Origin: UBA12018 sp051656605
Lineage (GTDB): Bacteria; Bacteroidota; Bacteroidia; Bacteroidales; CAMTPD01
Assembly (NCBI GenBank): GCA_051656605.1
Contig: JBOGCF010000056.1
Coordinates: 194,246 to 258,245, forward strand
Length of the DNA stretch: 64,000 nt
Direction of reading: 5' to 3'
Shown: piece by piece, positions 10,501-18,298 of the stretch
Layout of the letters: each line of letters begins with the position of its first letter
How positions within the stretch are numbered: position 1 is the first letter of the stretch
Made by a program: the position numbers and the translations under genes
Notes under the pieces: generated by a model
What the model was told of the DNA's origin: nothing
Seen by the model: the letters and a program-made list of their open reading frames with translations, nothing else
The model's database searches: none

Positions 10501-11623
10501 ATTCGGCTACAAGGGTATAACGGTATGGCGATTCGGCCGACCATTTATTGGGGTTGTTTACTTGTAGAACCACCTTGTCTGCTTCTACCTCTTTGCCTGG
10601 AGCAACCTCCGTTACGGTTGCAGTTGCGATAGCATCGCCCACAGGTGTATTTTCGTCCGAATACAATTCATTCGCATAAAGCGAGTAAACCACTTTATAG
10701 TCTTTTACCTTCTTCTTATCCAAGTTGCGGATATCCGATGTGATGGCAAGAGAGCCATTGGTATATGAATCGTCCAGATCAGGTATGGCAACAAGATTGC
10801 GAACGTGTACTTTCGGTGTAGAGTAAAGAGCAACGGTGCGGAAGATACCCGGCAAGCGGAACATATCTTGCGCTTCGAGGAATGAAGCATCAGAGCTACG
10901 GTATACTTCGGCTGCAACAATATTCTTTCCTTTCTTCAAGTAAGGCGTGATGTTGAAGTTTGCTGTGTTTCTCGAGTTCTTGGAGAAACCAACGTATTTA
11001 CCGTTGATCCAAAGGTAGAAGAATGAATCCACACCATCGAAACTAATAAACACTTCGCGTCCGTCCCAGTCTTGAGGAATGTCAAACTCCTTACGGTACG
11101 AACCTACTTCGTTACGATGTTTGAAAGTAGTCCAGTTTTCCGGCGGAGTGCGCATAACGCCACCACGCCAGTCGTCTACTTTAACACTGTGCTTGAAGAT
11201 AACGGGTTGGTTTACATAAATAGGCACACCATATTTCAGATCTCCGTTTTTCTGAACTCCTTGGATATTCCAGTTTGAAGGAACAGGAATCTTGTCCCAA
11301 GACGAAGTACTGTATTCTTCCAGATAAAAGTCTTTGGGACGTGAATCCGGATCAGGAGCCCAATTGAAGTCCCAGTCTCCGTTTAGCGATACCCAGTAAG
11401 TACTGTTTTCGGGTAATACCTTACGAGCGCTTTCAACGCTCTGAAAAGGGAAAATGTAGGCACGAGGTTGCTCCTTGTTCAAAGCAAGGTTCTCGGGCGA
11501 TTGCCACTCGTTTCCTACAGGAGCCTGTTCGGTTTTGTAGTAGAAACCGTCTAGTACCTCTTGCGCGGCAAAGCTTTGTAGTGCGAAACTGCAAAGAATA
11601 ATTCCAAATGTGAATTTTCGCAT
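7577..11623 (-). CDS. GH2 beta-galactosidase, LacZ type, with HEX-like and F5/8C C-terminal modules
   Basis: A 1,348-residue exported glycosidase. A signal peptide ends near LQSFAAQ. The GH2 sugar-binding, immunoglobulin-like and TIM-barrel domains fill about residues 40-690. Acid/base glutamate lies in IWSLGNEAG (about 530) and nucleophile glutamate in HISEYAHSMGN (about 600). A further Ig-like domain and the beta-galactosidase small-chain domain (GPIDNYADRKSGQF) follow. The last about 220 residues add a chitobiase-C-like module (DAPILYTINNG) and a discoidin/F5-8C carbohydrate-binding domain (NLTDGDPNTYWHT to ARYIRFTALN), making the protein about 300 residues longer than E. coli LacZ. It likely releases terminal beta-galactose at the cell surface or in the periplasm. 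It stands alone, facing the GH3 gene. Confidence 0.93.
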   Translation of the reverse strand: MRKFTFGIILCSFALQSFAAQEVLDGFYYKTEQAPVGNEWQSPENLALNKEQPRAYIFPFQSVESARKVLPENSTYWVSLNGDWDFNWAPDPDSRPKDFYLEEYSTSSWDKIPVPSNWNIQGVQKNGDLKYGVPIYVNQPVIFKHSVKVDDWRGGVMRTPPENWTTFKHRNEVGSYRKEFDIPQDWDGREVFISFDGVDSFFYLWINGKYVGFSKNSRNTANFNITPYLKKGKNIVAAEVYRSSDASFLEAQDMFRLPGIFRTVALYSTPKVHVRNLVAIPDLDDSYTNGSLAITSDIRNLDKKKVKDYKVVYSLYANELYSDENTPVGDAIATATVTEVAPGKEVEADKVVLQVNNPNKWSAESPYRYTLVAELKDKKNKTIDVTSTIVGFREVEIKDTPAEKDEFGLAGRYYYVNGKPVKLKGVNRHESNPATGHVISREHMQEEVMLMKRANINHVRNSHYPDDPYWYYLCDKYGIYLEDEANIESHQYYYGEASLSHPVEWKKAHVARVMEMVHANINNPSIVIWSLGNEAGPGNNFVAAYDALKKADVSRPVQYERNNSIVDMGSNQYPSIAWTRGAVKGNYDIKYPFHISEYAHSMGNACGNLEDYWEAIESTNFFCGGAIWDWVDQSMYNYDPKTGDKYLAYGGDFGDTPNDGQFVMNGIIFGDLEPKPQYYEVKKVYQHIDVKPIDIQKGTFELFNKYYFKNLSDYQIKWALYEDGKEIEAGNLQPQTLDARKRTTITVPYQLAKLKNDSEYFVKIQFLLNEKQPWADKGFPQAEEQILIKEAGARPAIAEVATTGGNLELLKAESNIQTVKGDNFEVKFDTNTGTIYSLTYGNETVIAPGNGPKLDALRAFVNNDNWFYSPWFDRGLHNLVHKTTNQSVYVDKDKKDKSKQKVVLAFTVESQAPNAAKILGGTSSGKNSIEELTDKKFGPEDFKFTTNQIWTIYPDGSVELQSNISSNNPSMVLPRLGYVMKVPQQYGNFTYYGRGPIDNYADRKSGQFIEEHKSTVAGEFVNFPKPQDMGNHEDVRWCALTNNAGNGAIFVATDRLSASALQYSALDMIMAPHPYQLPKAGDTYLHLDLGVTGLGGNSCGQGGPLNEDRIYANNHNMGFIIRPAQAQQALAATANVSASGELPISITRSRAGVVEIASLDQDAPILYTINNGKKQEYKGAITLRDGGAVKAWYKEKPQLVAAAQFEKIEGIQTEVIFSSSQEVGEGDGKNLTDGDPNTYWHTMYSVTVAKYPHWVDLDAGEAKAIKGFTFLPRQSGNNGRIKDYTIHVSQDGKEWGEPIHKGTFENNASEKKVLFDKPTKARYIRFTALNAQNKQDFASGAEISILAD

Positions 11624-11851
11624 GGTATATAATTATATTATTATTGTTCGATTATCTAAAGGTCAGCCTATCGAATCGTTATTTAATATATTTCTTGTTT
11701 TTGTCTATTTTATTGAAAATGCAAATATAGGAAATCTTCTTATTTACAAAATAGAACCGATTGGTATAAACGCCTTTCAAAATGAAAATAGTTGAAGTTT
11801 AGTTGTTTTGGTGAAAATAGCATGTGTGAAAGAGAGAAGAATGGACTTGAA

Positions 11852-11961
11852 AAGAACCTTATTGGGTCTAAAAATAAACCTAATGAGGTTCTGAAAAAAA
11901 GTAAACTAGGTTTTTCCAAAAAGTAAGTAAGGTTTTTGGAAAAACCATGCATGGTTTTTAG
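11852..11961. repeat. 22-nt periodic repeat array A (five units)
   Basis: Five consecutive units with an exact 22-base period start at 11852, 11874, 11896, 11918 and 11940. Each unit is an A-rich left arm ending in ACC or AGT, a variable 6-base core (TTATTG, TAATGA, AAACTA, AAGTAA, ATGCAT) and a right arm GGTTTTT or close to it, so each is an imperfect dyad. A GTTTCGAGCTTAG motif follows at 12003-12015. It lies in the otherwise empty 408-base gap 11624-12031, downstream of the YgbA-like gene and upstream of the GH2 gene. The rest of the gap is AT-rich with no recognised feature. A related array lies at 62487-62757. Confidence 0.85.
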
Positions 11962-12031
11962 GTGTTGTAAATGAGTCGTTTACGGGGATGTGGCTTGGTG
12001 CTGTTTCGAGCTTAGAGTGCTCTCCTTCTTT

Positions 12032-12331
12032 TTAAAGAAATTCTTTAATTAAGTGTTTTATTGCAGCGGCTGGACTATAAAGGAGCATTCTGGGGCCCGA
12101 ATAGCGCATAACTTCTCGCATCTTGGCGCGCATTAATGGCTTATAGCAATGTACCGGACATAATCGGCAGGTTGATTTCTTTTCTCCAAAAGGGCATTTA
12201 GACAGTCGGGCCATGGCATAATTGAGTAGTTCTTGGCATTGCATGCACAACTCTTGATTACCTTCTTTCTTTTTGCAATAGAGTGTGATCATCAACTCTA
12301 CCGTTCTTTTTTCTTGTTCGATATGGCTCAT
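12032..12331 (-). CDS. YgbA-like 'nitrous oxide-stimulated promoter' family protein
   Basis: A 99-residue cysteine-rich cytoplasmic protein. It carries LYCKKKEGNQELCMQCQELL, then YAMARLSKCPFGEKKSTC and RLCPVHCYKPLMR, then MREVMRYSGPRMLLY. This cysteine spacing and the CPFG, PVHCYKP and RYSGPRM blocks match the family named after E. coli YgbA, known there from nitrosative-stress regulation. The seven or more cysteines suggest a metal or Fe-S site, which is inference. The gene starts 9 bases after the pseudouridine synthase stop, so they form one transcription unit. No nitrosative-stress regulator or nitrite gene is nearby, so a link to that stress here is unsupported. Confidence 0.8.
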   Translation of the reverse strand: MSHIEQEKRTVELMITLYCKKKEGNQELCMQCQELLNYAMARLSKCPFGEKKSTCRLCPVHCYKPLMRAKMREVMRYSGPRMLLYSPAAAIKHLIKEFL

Positions 12332-12340
12332 AATTTCTGA

Positions 12341-13957
12341 TTAAAAGGGCGCTTTCGCTTCAATAATGATGCGTTGTTGGGTGATTGGGTGTGTAAACTC
12401 CAGGTATTCGGCATGCAAATACAAACGATCAGACTTCTTTCCATAAAGTTCGTCGCCTTTGATCGGTGTGTTGAGCCCTTCTACGTGTGCGGCATGCACG
12501 CGCAATTGGTGCGTACGACCGGTGATGGGATAAAAAGCAATACGTGTGGCGTTGTTTTCACACGATAATACTTCGTATTTCGTTACGGCATTCTTTCCCA
12601 ATTCATGATTTACCATTTGTCGTGGACGGTCGGTCGGATCTAAACAAATAGGGAGGTTGATTATCCCTGCTTGTAGCGAAATAGCTCCGTCCAAGATTGC
12701 GGTATAACGCTTGGTTACGTTGCGTCCGGCAAATTGCGCCTGTAAGGCTTTATGTATCTCTTTGGTTTTTGCAATGAGCAAAATACCCGATGTTGCCATG
12801 TCGAGACGGTGTACGATCAATGGTCCTGTAGCTTCGGGGTAAGTTTGAGTAGCCCACGACAAAAGCGATATTTGCTCCGTTTTACCTGGTACTGAGAGCA
12901 TACCGGCCGGTTTATTAACAGCCACGATCCACTCATCTTCGAAGATAATCTCGGGTACAAAGCTTTCCGAATCTTTAAGCAGAGGATTTGCTTCTACATC
13001 CAAACCTTTGAGCATGTGACCAAGTATCGGTTCGCATTTTCCTTTGCAAGCCGGATAATAAAAGCCATGTTTTCGGATTTCTGTTTTCGGAGAATCGCCC
13101 CACCAAAACTCGGCCATCGCAAGGGGTTTCATTTCATTGAGATACGCATACTGCAATAGTTTCGGACCGGCGCATTCGGCTGCTCCGGCCGGAGGTATCT
13201 TTTGTGCGGTCGATTCGAAGATAGCGCACAATCCTTTTGTCTCGCCGTTGCCATTCAACAGTTGAAACTGATCAAATAGTTGCAGTTGCAGTCGGGCCGA
13301 TCGGGTTTTACGCTCGTGCTTCAATCCTTCGATCTGTGTAGTGAAGGATGCGAGCTTTTGCTCAATCGATGCAATTTCCTCTTTGAGTCGCTTTTCGAGT
13401 CGTTTTATCTCGGCTTTTTGGTATTGACTTTCCTTTATCATTGCAGCCAATTCTGCGTCGCTTTGTTCAGTGCTACGCAACTGCTCACGTTCGCGTTTTG
13501 AAGCTTTATAAGCCTGTTTAGCGTTGCTTATTTCTGTTGTTGCTTGCGCAGAAACCAATTGCAACGACTGCTTTAACGTCTGGTATTCGCTGTTTGTTTC
13601 TATCGCTTTGATTTGATGATTGATTTGCGAAATCTGCTCTTCTTCTATTTTGAAGAAGCCGTCGGGTTGAAGCAAGTCGTATACGGGAGGAACAAAGAAT
13701 GCATGCTTGTTGGAGTGTGCAAGGTTGCCCGAAAAAGCAGCCAAATAGCCAATCTCGCCATCGGTAGTTTCAACCACCAATACGCCAAACATCTTACCCT
13801 TTTCGAGTTCGTTTTTCCATTCATTCTTTGTGGCAAGCAAGGCCTGTACCTCTTGTGCTGCAATTACGCAAAGGGGGTGAGGGGTGTAATGAAACGGATA
13901 GGTGAACTGATCGGGAAGATCGTCGTTTGTGATGATTTGTTTGAATGGATGAAACAT
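12341..13957 (-). CDS. RluA family pseudouridine synthase with long N-terminal extension
   Basis: A 538-residue protein of which only the last about 200 residues are the RluA-type catalytic domain. That domain has DEWIVAVNKPAGMLSVPG, the active-site block HRLDMATSGILLIAK with the catalytic aspartate, and GRTHQLRVHAAH near the end. It isomerises uridine to pseudouridine in rRNA or tRNA; the target site cannot be told. The N-terminal 330 residues contain a long charged coiled coil (about 115-215) and a CKGKCEP segment. They are much longer than in E. coli RluA, and I recall similar long forms in Bacteroidetes. It is cotranscribed with the YgbA-like gene 9 bases downstream. The gene upstream on the right is divergent. 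Confidence 0.9.
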   Translation of the reverse strand: MFHPFKQIITNDDLPDQFTYPFHYTPHPLCVIAAQEVQALLATKNEWKNELEKGKMFGVLVVETTDGEIGYLAAFSGNLAHSNKHAFFVPPVYDLLQPDGFFKIEEEQISQINHQIKAIETNSEYQTLKQSLQLVSAQATTEISNAKQAYKASKREREQLRSTEQSDAELAAMIKESQYQKAEIKRLEKRLKEEIASIEQKLASFTTQIEGLKHERKTRSARLQLQLFDQFQLLNGNGETKGLCAIFESTAQKIPPAGAAECAGPKLLQYAYLNEMKPLAMAEFWWGDSPKTEIRKHGFYYPACKGKCEPILGHMLKGLDVEANPLLKDSESFVPEIIFEDEWIVAVNKPAGMLSVPGKTEQISLLSWATQTYPEATGPLIVHRLDMATSGILLIAKTKEIHKALQAQFAGRNVTKRYTAILDGAISLQAGIINLPICLDPTDRPRQMVNHELGKNAVTKYEVLSCENNATRIAFYPITGRTHQLRVHAAHVEGLNTPIKGDELYGKKSDRLYLHAEYLEFTHPITQQRIIIEAKAPF

Positions 13958-14084
13958 GCTGATTATGGGTTCTTGCTAAATGTGATACACAAAGATAGCA
14001 GATTCTAGGTTTTAAAAATAGATAATGGTACTACTATTTGGTTGATCTCTCTGCTAACAAGCTGGATATTCTGGCTAGAAATTC

Positions 14085-14092
14085 TAAATTTG
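14085..14092 (+). promoter_or_regulatory. Candidate -7 box of the M81 metallopeptidase gene
   Basis: TAAATTTG matches TAnnTTTG exactly and lies 29 bases before the ATG at 14122. It supports starting the gene there and not at the in-frame TTG at 14038, which would lie upstream of the transcript start. Confidence 0.5.
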
Positions 14093-14121
14093 TAGAGAAT
14101 AGATATAAAATCAATTTAACC

Positions 14122-15675
14122 ATGAATAAGAAATTAAGTCTGACCCTTTTGAGTGGCGCAATGCTGCTAAGTGCCGGAAGCATTTTTGCAAAAGATATGG
14201 CAAAAAAGCCCCGTGTAGGATTGGCAGGTTTGTCGATCGAGTGTAGTACCTTTTCTCCGGCACAAACAACCGAAGAGTTTTTCCGTGTAAACAAAGGAGA
14301 CAAGGTTTTTGACTTGTACTCTTTTCTTGCACCCGACTCAACCTTGCGTGAGCAGGCAGACTGGTTTCCGGCTATGGTGTCGGCGGCAACTCCGGGCGGT
14401 ATTGTAACCCGCGAGTGTTATGAATCGTTGGTAGGACAAACGCTCGACCTATTAAAGAAAAATGCACCTTATGATGCATTGTATCTTGATTTGCATGGTG
14501 CAATGAGTGTGGTAGGGATGGATGATCCCGAAGGCGATTTCTTAAAGCGTGTGCGTAGTGTAGTAGGGAGTAAAACCATTATTTCATCAAGTATGGACCT
14601 ACATGGTTGCGTTTCGCCACGACTAGCCGAAGCGTGCGATTTGATTACTTGTTTCCGTATGGCTCCGCACGAAGACCGCTGGTTTACCAAGCGTAGAGCT
14701 GTAGCCAACATGATGGATCGTCTCGAAACGGGAAAAGGAAAACCTAAATACAAGGCTTGGGTATACGTGCCAATCTTGCTACCTGGAGAGAAAACAAGTA
14801 CGCGTATTGATCCTGGAAAGACGCTTTATGCAAAGGTAGATCCTGTAACAAAGCATCCGGGAGTAATTGATGCTGCCATCTGGATTTCGTATGCATGGGC
14901 TGACGAGCCTCGTAACCATGGGGTGGTAATGGCGTATGGTGATGATAAGAAAGCAGTAGCCGCAGCGGCAGAATCATTGGCAAAAAGTTTTTGGGATGTA
15001 CGTGACGAATTTGAATTTGTAGCACCTACGTCTGATTTAAATACCTGTCTTGAGGCTGCATTTAAGAGTACAAAAAAACCATACTTCTTAAGTGATATGG
15101 GTGATAACCCAACGGCCGGAGGTGCGGGGGATGTGTCTTGGACACTGGAGCAACTACTCAAACGTGAAGAACTGAAGAGCGAAAACGGTCCGGCCTTTAT
15201 CTATGCGGCTATTCCGGGACCTGAATTGGTTGCAAAGGCTATGGCTGCGGGAGTAGGACGCACCGTGAGTGGGAAAGTTGGAGCCATGGTTGATAACCGC
15301 TATGCAGGTCCGGTAGATCTAACCGGTGTTGTCGAGTCGATTTATCAAAACGAAGGAAACAATCAGGTTGTGATAAGAACCGGTAGTTTGCGTGTGGTGG
15401 TAGCTGAAAAACGTTCGCCATTCCACTATGAGCAAAACTTCCTTAATCTGGGATTGAAACCACGCGAAGCGGATATTGTGATGGTGAAGTTAGGTTATCT
15501 TACCGAAGAACTATACGATATGCAAGCAGATTGGATGATGGCTCTAACCAGAGGTGGAGTAGATCAAGACTTGTTAAGTTTGCCATATCAGCGTATTCCT
15601 CGCCCGATGTATCCGCTCGATCCGGATATGGAAACACCTAAATTTAAAGCAGTCTTTATCCCGGTTTCTCGTTGA
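14122..15675 (+). CDS. Exported M81 family metallopeptidase (MlrC-like)
   Basis: A 517-residue protein of the M81/MlrC family, whose founding member finishes hydrolysis of linearised microcystin in Sphingomonas. The start at 14122 gives a clean signal peptide (MNKKLSLTLLSGAMLLSAGS to FAKD); an in-frame TTG at 14038 adds 28 unlikely residues. Metal-site signatures are the glutamate of GLSIECSTFSP, DLHGAMS, the second SMDLHGCVSP and the histidine of MAPHEDRWF. The C-terminal MlrC domain begins near YFLSDMGDNPTAGGAGD. Microcystin is unlikely to be the natural substrate here. The family is broad and may act on small peptides or amino-acid derivatives. It is a single-gene unit between its own -7 box and a strong terminator. 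Confidence 0.85.
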   Translation: MNKKLSLTLLSGAMLLSAGSIFAKDMAKKPRVGLAGLSIECSTFSPAQTTEEFFRVNKGDKVFDLYSFLAPDSTLREQADWFPAMVSAATPGGIVTRECYESLVGQTLDLLKKNAPYDALYLDLHGAMSVVGMDDPEGDFLKRVRSVVGSKTIISSSMDLHGCVSPRLAEACDLITCFRMAPHEDRWFTKRRAVANMMDRLETGKGKPKYKAWVYVPILLPGEKTSTRIDPGKTLYAKVDPVTKHPGVIDAAIWISYAWADEPRNHGVVMAYGDDKKAVAAAAESLAKSFWDVRDEFEFVAPTSDLNTCLEAAFKSTKKPYFLSDMGDNPTAGGAGDVSWTLEQLLKREELKSENGPAFIYAAIPGPELVAKAMAAGVGRTVSGKVGAMVDNRYAGPVDLTGVVESIYQNEGNNQVVIRTGSLRVVVAEKRSPFHYEQNFLNLGLKPREADIVMVKLGYLTEELYDMQADWMMALTRGGVDQDLLSLPYQRIPRPMYPLDPDMETPKFKAVFIPVSR

Positions 15676-15789
15676 TCCATAGATTATAATTGATTAGAGT
15701 AATATAATTGTAGAATTTTTCTACAAAATTTATGTGTTCTAGCTGAGGATCAGTGTAGATCGATTACACAAATTTCCATTCTACAATAT

Positions 15790-15837
15790 AGCCTTATTCA
15801 AGAAAGTATAGGTACTTCTTGGATAAGGCTTTTTTTA
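15790..15837 (+). terminator. Intrinsic terminator after the M81 gene
   Basis: Long stem AGCCTTATTCAAGAAAGTA (15790-15808) with TACTTCTTGGATAAGGCT (15813-15830), one mismatched or bulged position and a short loop, followed by a run of seven Ts. The rest of the 331-base gap 15676-16006 holds only the candidate GH18 promoter. Confidence 0.85.
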
Positions 15838-15913
15838 TGAATAACGAATTAATGGATGTAATATATTTAGTTTCAGTATTGTTGTGGGTGTTTCTTGTTT
15901 AGTGTTAATAATA

Positions 15914-15947
15914 TTGAGATATAGTAAGTTTTTTGGTATAATCTTTG
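15914..15947 (+). promoter_or_regulatory. Weak candidate promoter of the GH18 gene
   Basis: TTG at 15914-15916 and AATCTTTG at 15940-15947 (seven of eight to TAnnTTTG) with a 23-base spacer, about 60 bases before the GH18 ATG. The spacing is longer than usual. Confidence 0.3.
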
Positions 15948-16006
15948 CATTGTATATATGTAGATATATTTATTTCAAATTATACATCCTATTAAAAACA
16001 AAGTGA

Positions 16007-18028
16007 ATGAAGAAAATCTTTAGTATCCTAACCCTTTTTCTGTTTTTCATTGCATGTGGCGAGCCGGAAGAGATTATTACCGTAGAAAACGAGCTTCAAA
16101 CAAAATCAGATCTTAATGGTAAAGCAAGCGCAGAACCATTAGTTGTGGGATATTTCCCATCGTGGAGCGAAACATATCCAAGTGGGTCGGGAACAAAGCT
16201 TCGCAATATGCCCGAAGAAGTGACACATATCTTTTTGTCGTTTATCAAACCGAATATGCGTTATGCGAAAGGGTCTTTCGACATTAAAGGTGTAGGCATT
16301 GAGGTTCCGTACGATGGAGTGGAGTTGAAAAAGACAGTAGAAGTTTTAAAAGCAAAAGGGACTAAAGTGATTCTTTCAATCGGAGGTGAAACGTATTGGG
16401 GTACTGATGCGGCTTATGATATCGACTTTCAGCAAATTGCAGACTTTATTCGTGACTTCGGGTTTGATGGAATCGACTGGGACTACGAACCGAATGGTGG
16501 TTTTCAAACCATTGGTGAGCCTCAGAATGTAGAACGCTTCATTCGCATGATTCGCGAATCGCGAAAGCTGCTTCCTAGAGAAGAAGGATATTTGATAGCT
16601 TGTGCTCCGGCTGGTTGTGGTGCACTTGGAAGATCAACTCCTTATGCTGCAAATGACGATGCGCAGTCGCCGTATGCATATGCAAAGCGTGCGGAAGCTA
16701 CCGGTGATGATGTGGCAAATGAATACAATGCTACGGCTCCGGAAGGATATACCATCTCTCTTTATGGTTTTGCGTCTACCGGCCATATGATTCCTGTTTT
16801 CAAAGCGGTAGGACAAGATTTGGATTTTGTAGCTTTTCAGGGCTATAATACCGGATCTGCGTCACAACGTGAAATCATGTACGATTCGTATGCTTACTAT
16901 GCAAATATCTATGGGTTTCGTGTTGCCTTTGGTATGCACGTGCCAGAAGAACCATGGGGGCCTTTCTTTACCTATACGGAAGAGAAGCTCCGTGTGTATT
17001 CGGCTTATGTGGCAGAGGGTGGAAAACACAATCGTGCCGGCAAAGGTGACGGAGTTATGTTTTGGCAATTGCTACAGCAATCAAAGATTAATCCGGCATT
17101 AAATGGCGTTGATTATTGTAAGATTGCATATGATATTTTGGAAAACCACTCGCCATCGACCACTCCTAAGGTGTCAATTGCATCTCCTATTAATAATGCA
17201 ATGATACGCGAAAGCGACTCTTTTGAGTTTACTGCAAATGCAAAACGTGTTTCGAGGGTTGATTTCTTTGTGGACAATGCATTGTTGGAAAGCTCTACAA
17301 GTGAACCTTACAAAACAACTGTAAAGGGTTTGTCGATTGGCGAGCATACATTAAAAGTTGTAGCTTACGGGGCTAATAATGAAACAGCTGAGGCGGAAAT
17401 TGTAATCAAAGTGATTTCTGATAATTCTGTAGAAGACCTTCCGCTGTGGAGTGCGCAAACAACGTATGCAACCTCCGGAACTTTAGTGCTCTATAATAGC
17501 AAGGTTTGGTCAAACAAATGGTGGACTCAAGGTGATGTTCCGGGAGAGTCTGAAGTGTGGGCTTTTGTAAGAAACGCAGACGGTAGCGGTGAAGATGGCA
17601 ACGGCGATGGAAACAATGGTGGAAATGGCGGTTCCGGTGGTGGCAACGAAGGTGGCAATGAAGGCGGCGGCAACGATGGTAATGGCGGCGGCACAACAAA
17701 CCCGGGCGAGGTTGCTCAATACGATCCGGCAAAAAGCTATCCAACTCCAGGCACTATCGTGATCTACAACGGTAAGAAGTATAAAAGCAAATGGTGGGTT
17801 AATGCCGGGGAAGCTCCGGGTAATCCGGCCGGACCATGGGAGTTGATCCTTGAAAATGGAGAAGGCACTACACCCGACAAAGCTTTAGAATATGATGTCG
17901 AGGCATCTTATCCTACACCGGGTACTTACGTGATCTATAATGGAAAAACATATACCAACAAATGGTATGTATCGGTAGGAGAATACCCGGGTAAAGATCC
18001 ATGGGGCCCATGGGAAGAAGTCCGATAA
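16007..18028 (+). CDS. GH18 chitinase-like lipoprotein with Ig-like domain and three chitin-binding-like modules
   Basis: A 673-residue surface or periplasmic lipoprotein. The lipobox cysteine is residue 17 (LFFIACGEPEE). The GH18 barrel spans about 45-375 and keeps the complete DxxDxDxE catalytic signature in FDGIDWDYEP (about 155-162), so it should hydrolyse beta-1,4-GlcNAc polymers (chitin) or peptidoglycan/N-glycan-like substrates. A bacterial Ig-like domain follows (about 385-468). Then come three copies of a 45-residue CBM5/12-like module (about 478-523, 569-615, 626-673), each with a YxxxGxxVxYN(G/S)KxxxxKWW-like core and PG near the end. A Gly/Asn-rich linker (525-566) separates copy 1 from copies 2 and 3. 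The gene is monocistronic, with its own terminator. Confidence 0.92.
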   Translation: MKKIFSILTLFLFFIACGEPEEIITVENELQTKSDLNGKASAEPLVVGYFPSWSETYPSGSGTKLRNMPEEVTHIFLSFIKPNMRYAKGSFDIKGVGIEVPYDGVELKKTVEVLKAKGTKVILSIGGETYWGTDAAYDIDFQQIADFIRDFGFDGIDWDYEPNGGFQTIGEPQNVERFIRMIRESRKLLPREEGYLIACAPAGCGALGRSTPYAANDDAQSPYAYAKRAEATGDDVANEYNATAPEGYTISLYGFASTGHMIPVFKAVGQDLDFVAFQGYNTGSASQREIMYDSYAYYANIYGFRVAFGMHVPEEPWGPFFTYTEEKLRVYSAYVAEGGKHNRAGKGDGVMFWQLLQQSKINPALNGVDYCKIAYDILENHSPSTTPKVSIASPINNAMIRESDSFEFTANAKRVSRVDFFVDNALLESSTSEPYKTTVKGLSIGEHTLKVVAYGANNETAEAEIVIKVISDNSVEDLPLWSAQTTYATSGTLVLYNSKVWSNKWWTQGDVPGESEVWAFVRNADGSGEDGNGDGNNGGNGGSGGGNEGGNEGGGNDGNGGGTTNPGEVAQYDPAKSYPTPGTIVIYNGKKYKSKWWVNAGEAPGNPAGPWELILENGEGTTPDKALEYDVEASYPTPGTYVIYNGKTYTNKWYVSVGEYPGKDPWGPWEEVR

Positions 18029-18068
18029 CTTAATAAAATAGCAACTCATAGTTGCAATCCCAGAGCGA

Positions 18069-18109
18069 GCATCAGCAAAAGTTTAGAACCTTTGCTGATG
18101 CTTTTTTTT
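18069..18109 (+). terminator. Intrinsic terminator after the GH18 gene
   Basis: Perfect 11-bp stem GCATCAGCAAA (18069-18079) with TTTGCTGATGC (18091-18101), followed by eight Ts. Confidence 0.92.
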
Positions 18110-18298
18110 AGAATGAGATGCTCCGAAAAGTGCTAATTCAAGTGTTTTTAGATTGAAATGCTTCCGAATTGTATTCGTGTAATTGCTTCTAATTGTTGGC
18201 TAATCTAGAAAAGAGATGTTACTTTATCGTTGAAAGTTGTTGGCTAATTTAGCTTTACATCTGATACTTCGACAATATAAACTTTAAATAATTTAACC

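Noticed and set aside
12341..12568. Plus-strand frames opposite the pseudouridine synthase
   Set aside because: They are antisense shadows of a gene with clear RluA motifs.
14038..14121. Upstream TTG start of the M81 gene
   Set aside because: The -7 box at 14085-14092 lies inside this segment and the signal peptide begins exactly at 14122.
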